Shown piece by piece: positions 13,516 to 13,555 of a stretch of 13,555 nucleotides of DNA. The stretch covers positions 1 to 13,555 of the forward strand of contig JADGEG010000039.1 of the NCBI GenBank assembly GCA_016744485.1, read 5' to 3'. The translations under genes and the position numbers were made by a program. How positions within the stretch are numbered: position 1 is the stretch's first letter; each line of letters opens with the position of its first letter. Source of the DNA: Arcobacter sp. Its GTDB lineage: Bacteria; Campylobacterota; Campylobacteria; Campylobacterales; Arcobacteraceae. The notes beneath the pieces are model-generated. The model ran no database searches, had not been told where the DNA came from, and saw only the letters and a program-made list of their open reading frames with translations.

Positions 13516-13555
13516 ATGAAAATAGAAATAGATGCAGAACAATTTGCTAAAGATA
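13516..13555 (+). CDS. Start of a probable transposase, 3' end outside the window
   Basis: Thirteen codons (MKIEIDAEQFAKD) are visible, preceded by AAAGGA seven bases upstream. This opening resembles the N-termini of IS256-family (mutator-type, DDE) transposases, but thirteen residues are too few for a firm family call. The base composition differs slightly from the neighbours, with more G and C around the leader. The assignment rests on this short similarity and on the hairpin-bearing leader. A different small regulatory or mobile-element protein is possible. Confidence 0.4.
   Translation, partial: MKIEIDAEQFAKD

Larger units (their letters stand above)
13457..13555 (+). mobile_element. Left end of a probable insertion sequence (IS256-like), cut by the window
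   Basis: From about 13457 the sequence GGTACTGTTCAAAGATCTG and onward is richer in G and C than its surroundings and resembles IS256-family ends in style. A short leader is followed by a transposase-like start 59 bases later. The exact end and the target duplication cannot be set, because the right end is outside the window. The family is inferred from the leader layout and the first transposase residues only. Confidence 0.4.

Noticed and set aside
1..13555. CRISPR arrays, tRNA or rRNA genes, riboswitches
   Set aside because: No regularly spaced direct repeats, no cloverleaf-like or conserved rRNA segments, and no recognisable riboswitch core were seen; gaps between genes are too short for most of them.

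Overview
The window is very AT-rich, densely packed and entirely plus-strand in its recognisable genes. It looks like chromosomal DNA of a Campylobacterota (Epsilonproteobacteria) member, most likely in or near Arcobacter. The main reasons are an XerH-type single-recombinase gene with a dif-like palindrome directly upstream, a 699-residue LptD of the lineage's style, many short gene overlaps, and promoters with a T-run plus G before the -10 box. The genus is inference; the phylum is well supported.

Left part (1-6277): a tightly coupled housekeeping run. It holds the 3' part of purD (purine synthesis), a small RDD membrane protein, lptD (outer-membrane LPS insertion), a COG1926-like phosphoribosyltransferase, and pnp (polynucleotide phosphorylase). 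purD, the RDD gene, lptD and the phosphoribosyltransferase gene overlap by 4-8 bases, so they are probably translated as one coupled message. pnp follows after 11 bases with its own ribosome binding site.

Middle (6278-11538): a 170-base gap with a long AT-rich inverted repeat and a candidate promoter, then a chemotaxis operon in the order cheY-cheA-cheR-cheD-cheB. CheA has no fused receiver domain, and its usual P2 region is replaced by a disordered acidic linker with four GFFDDDL-like repeats. CheB keeps a full receiver domain. CheR, CheB and CheD together form a complete receptor methylation, demethylation and deamidation set. No cheW and no receptor gene lies in the window.

Right part (11539-13555): an 82-base gap holds a 28-bp palindrome with the exact layout of a Xer recombination site (11-bp arms, 6-bp centre). 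It is followed by xerH with all catalytic residues, then a small SAM-dependent methyltransferase. A dif site would put this window at the replication terminus. The last 250 bases hold a possible gene remnant and what looks like the left end of an insertion sequence with the first 13 codons of its transposase. A hairpin there could shield the transposase start.

Nothing here is clearly a new defence or metabolic system. The points most worth following are the dif/xerH locus and the repeat-bearing CheA linker.
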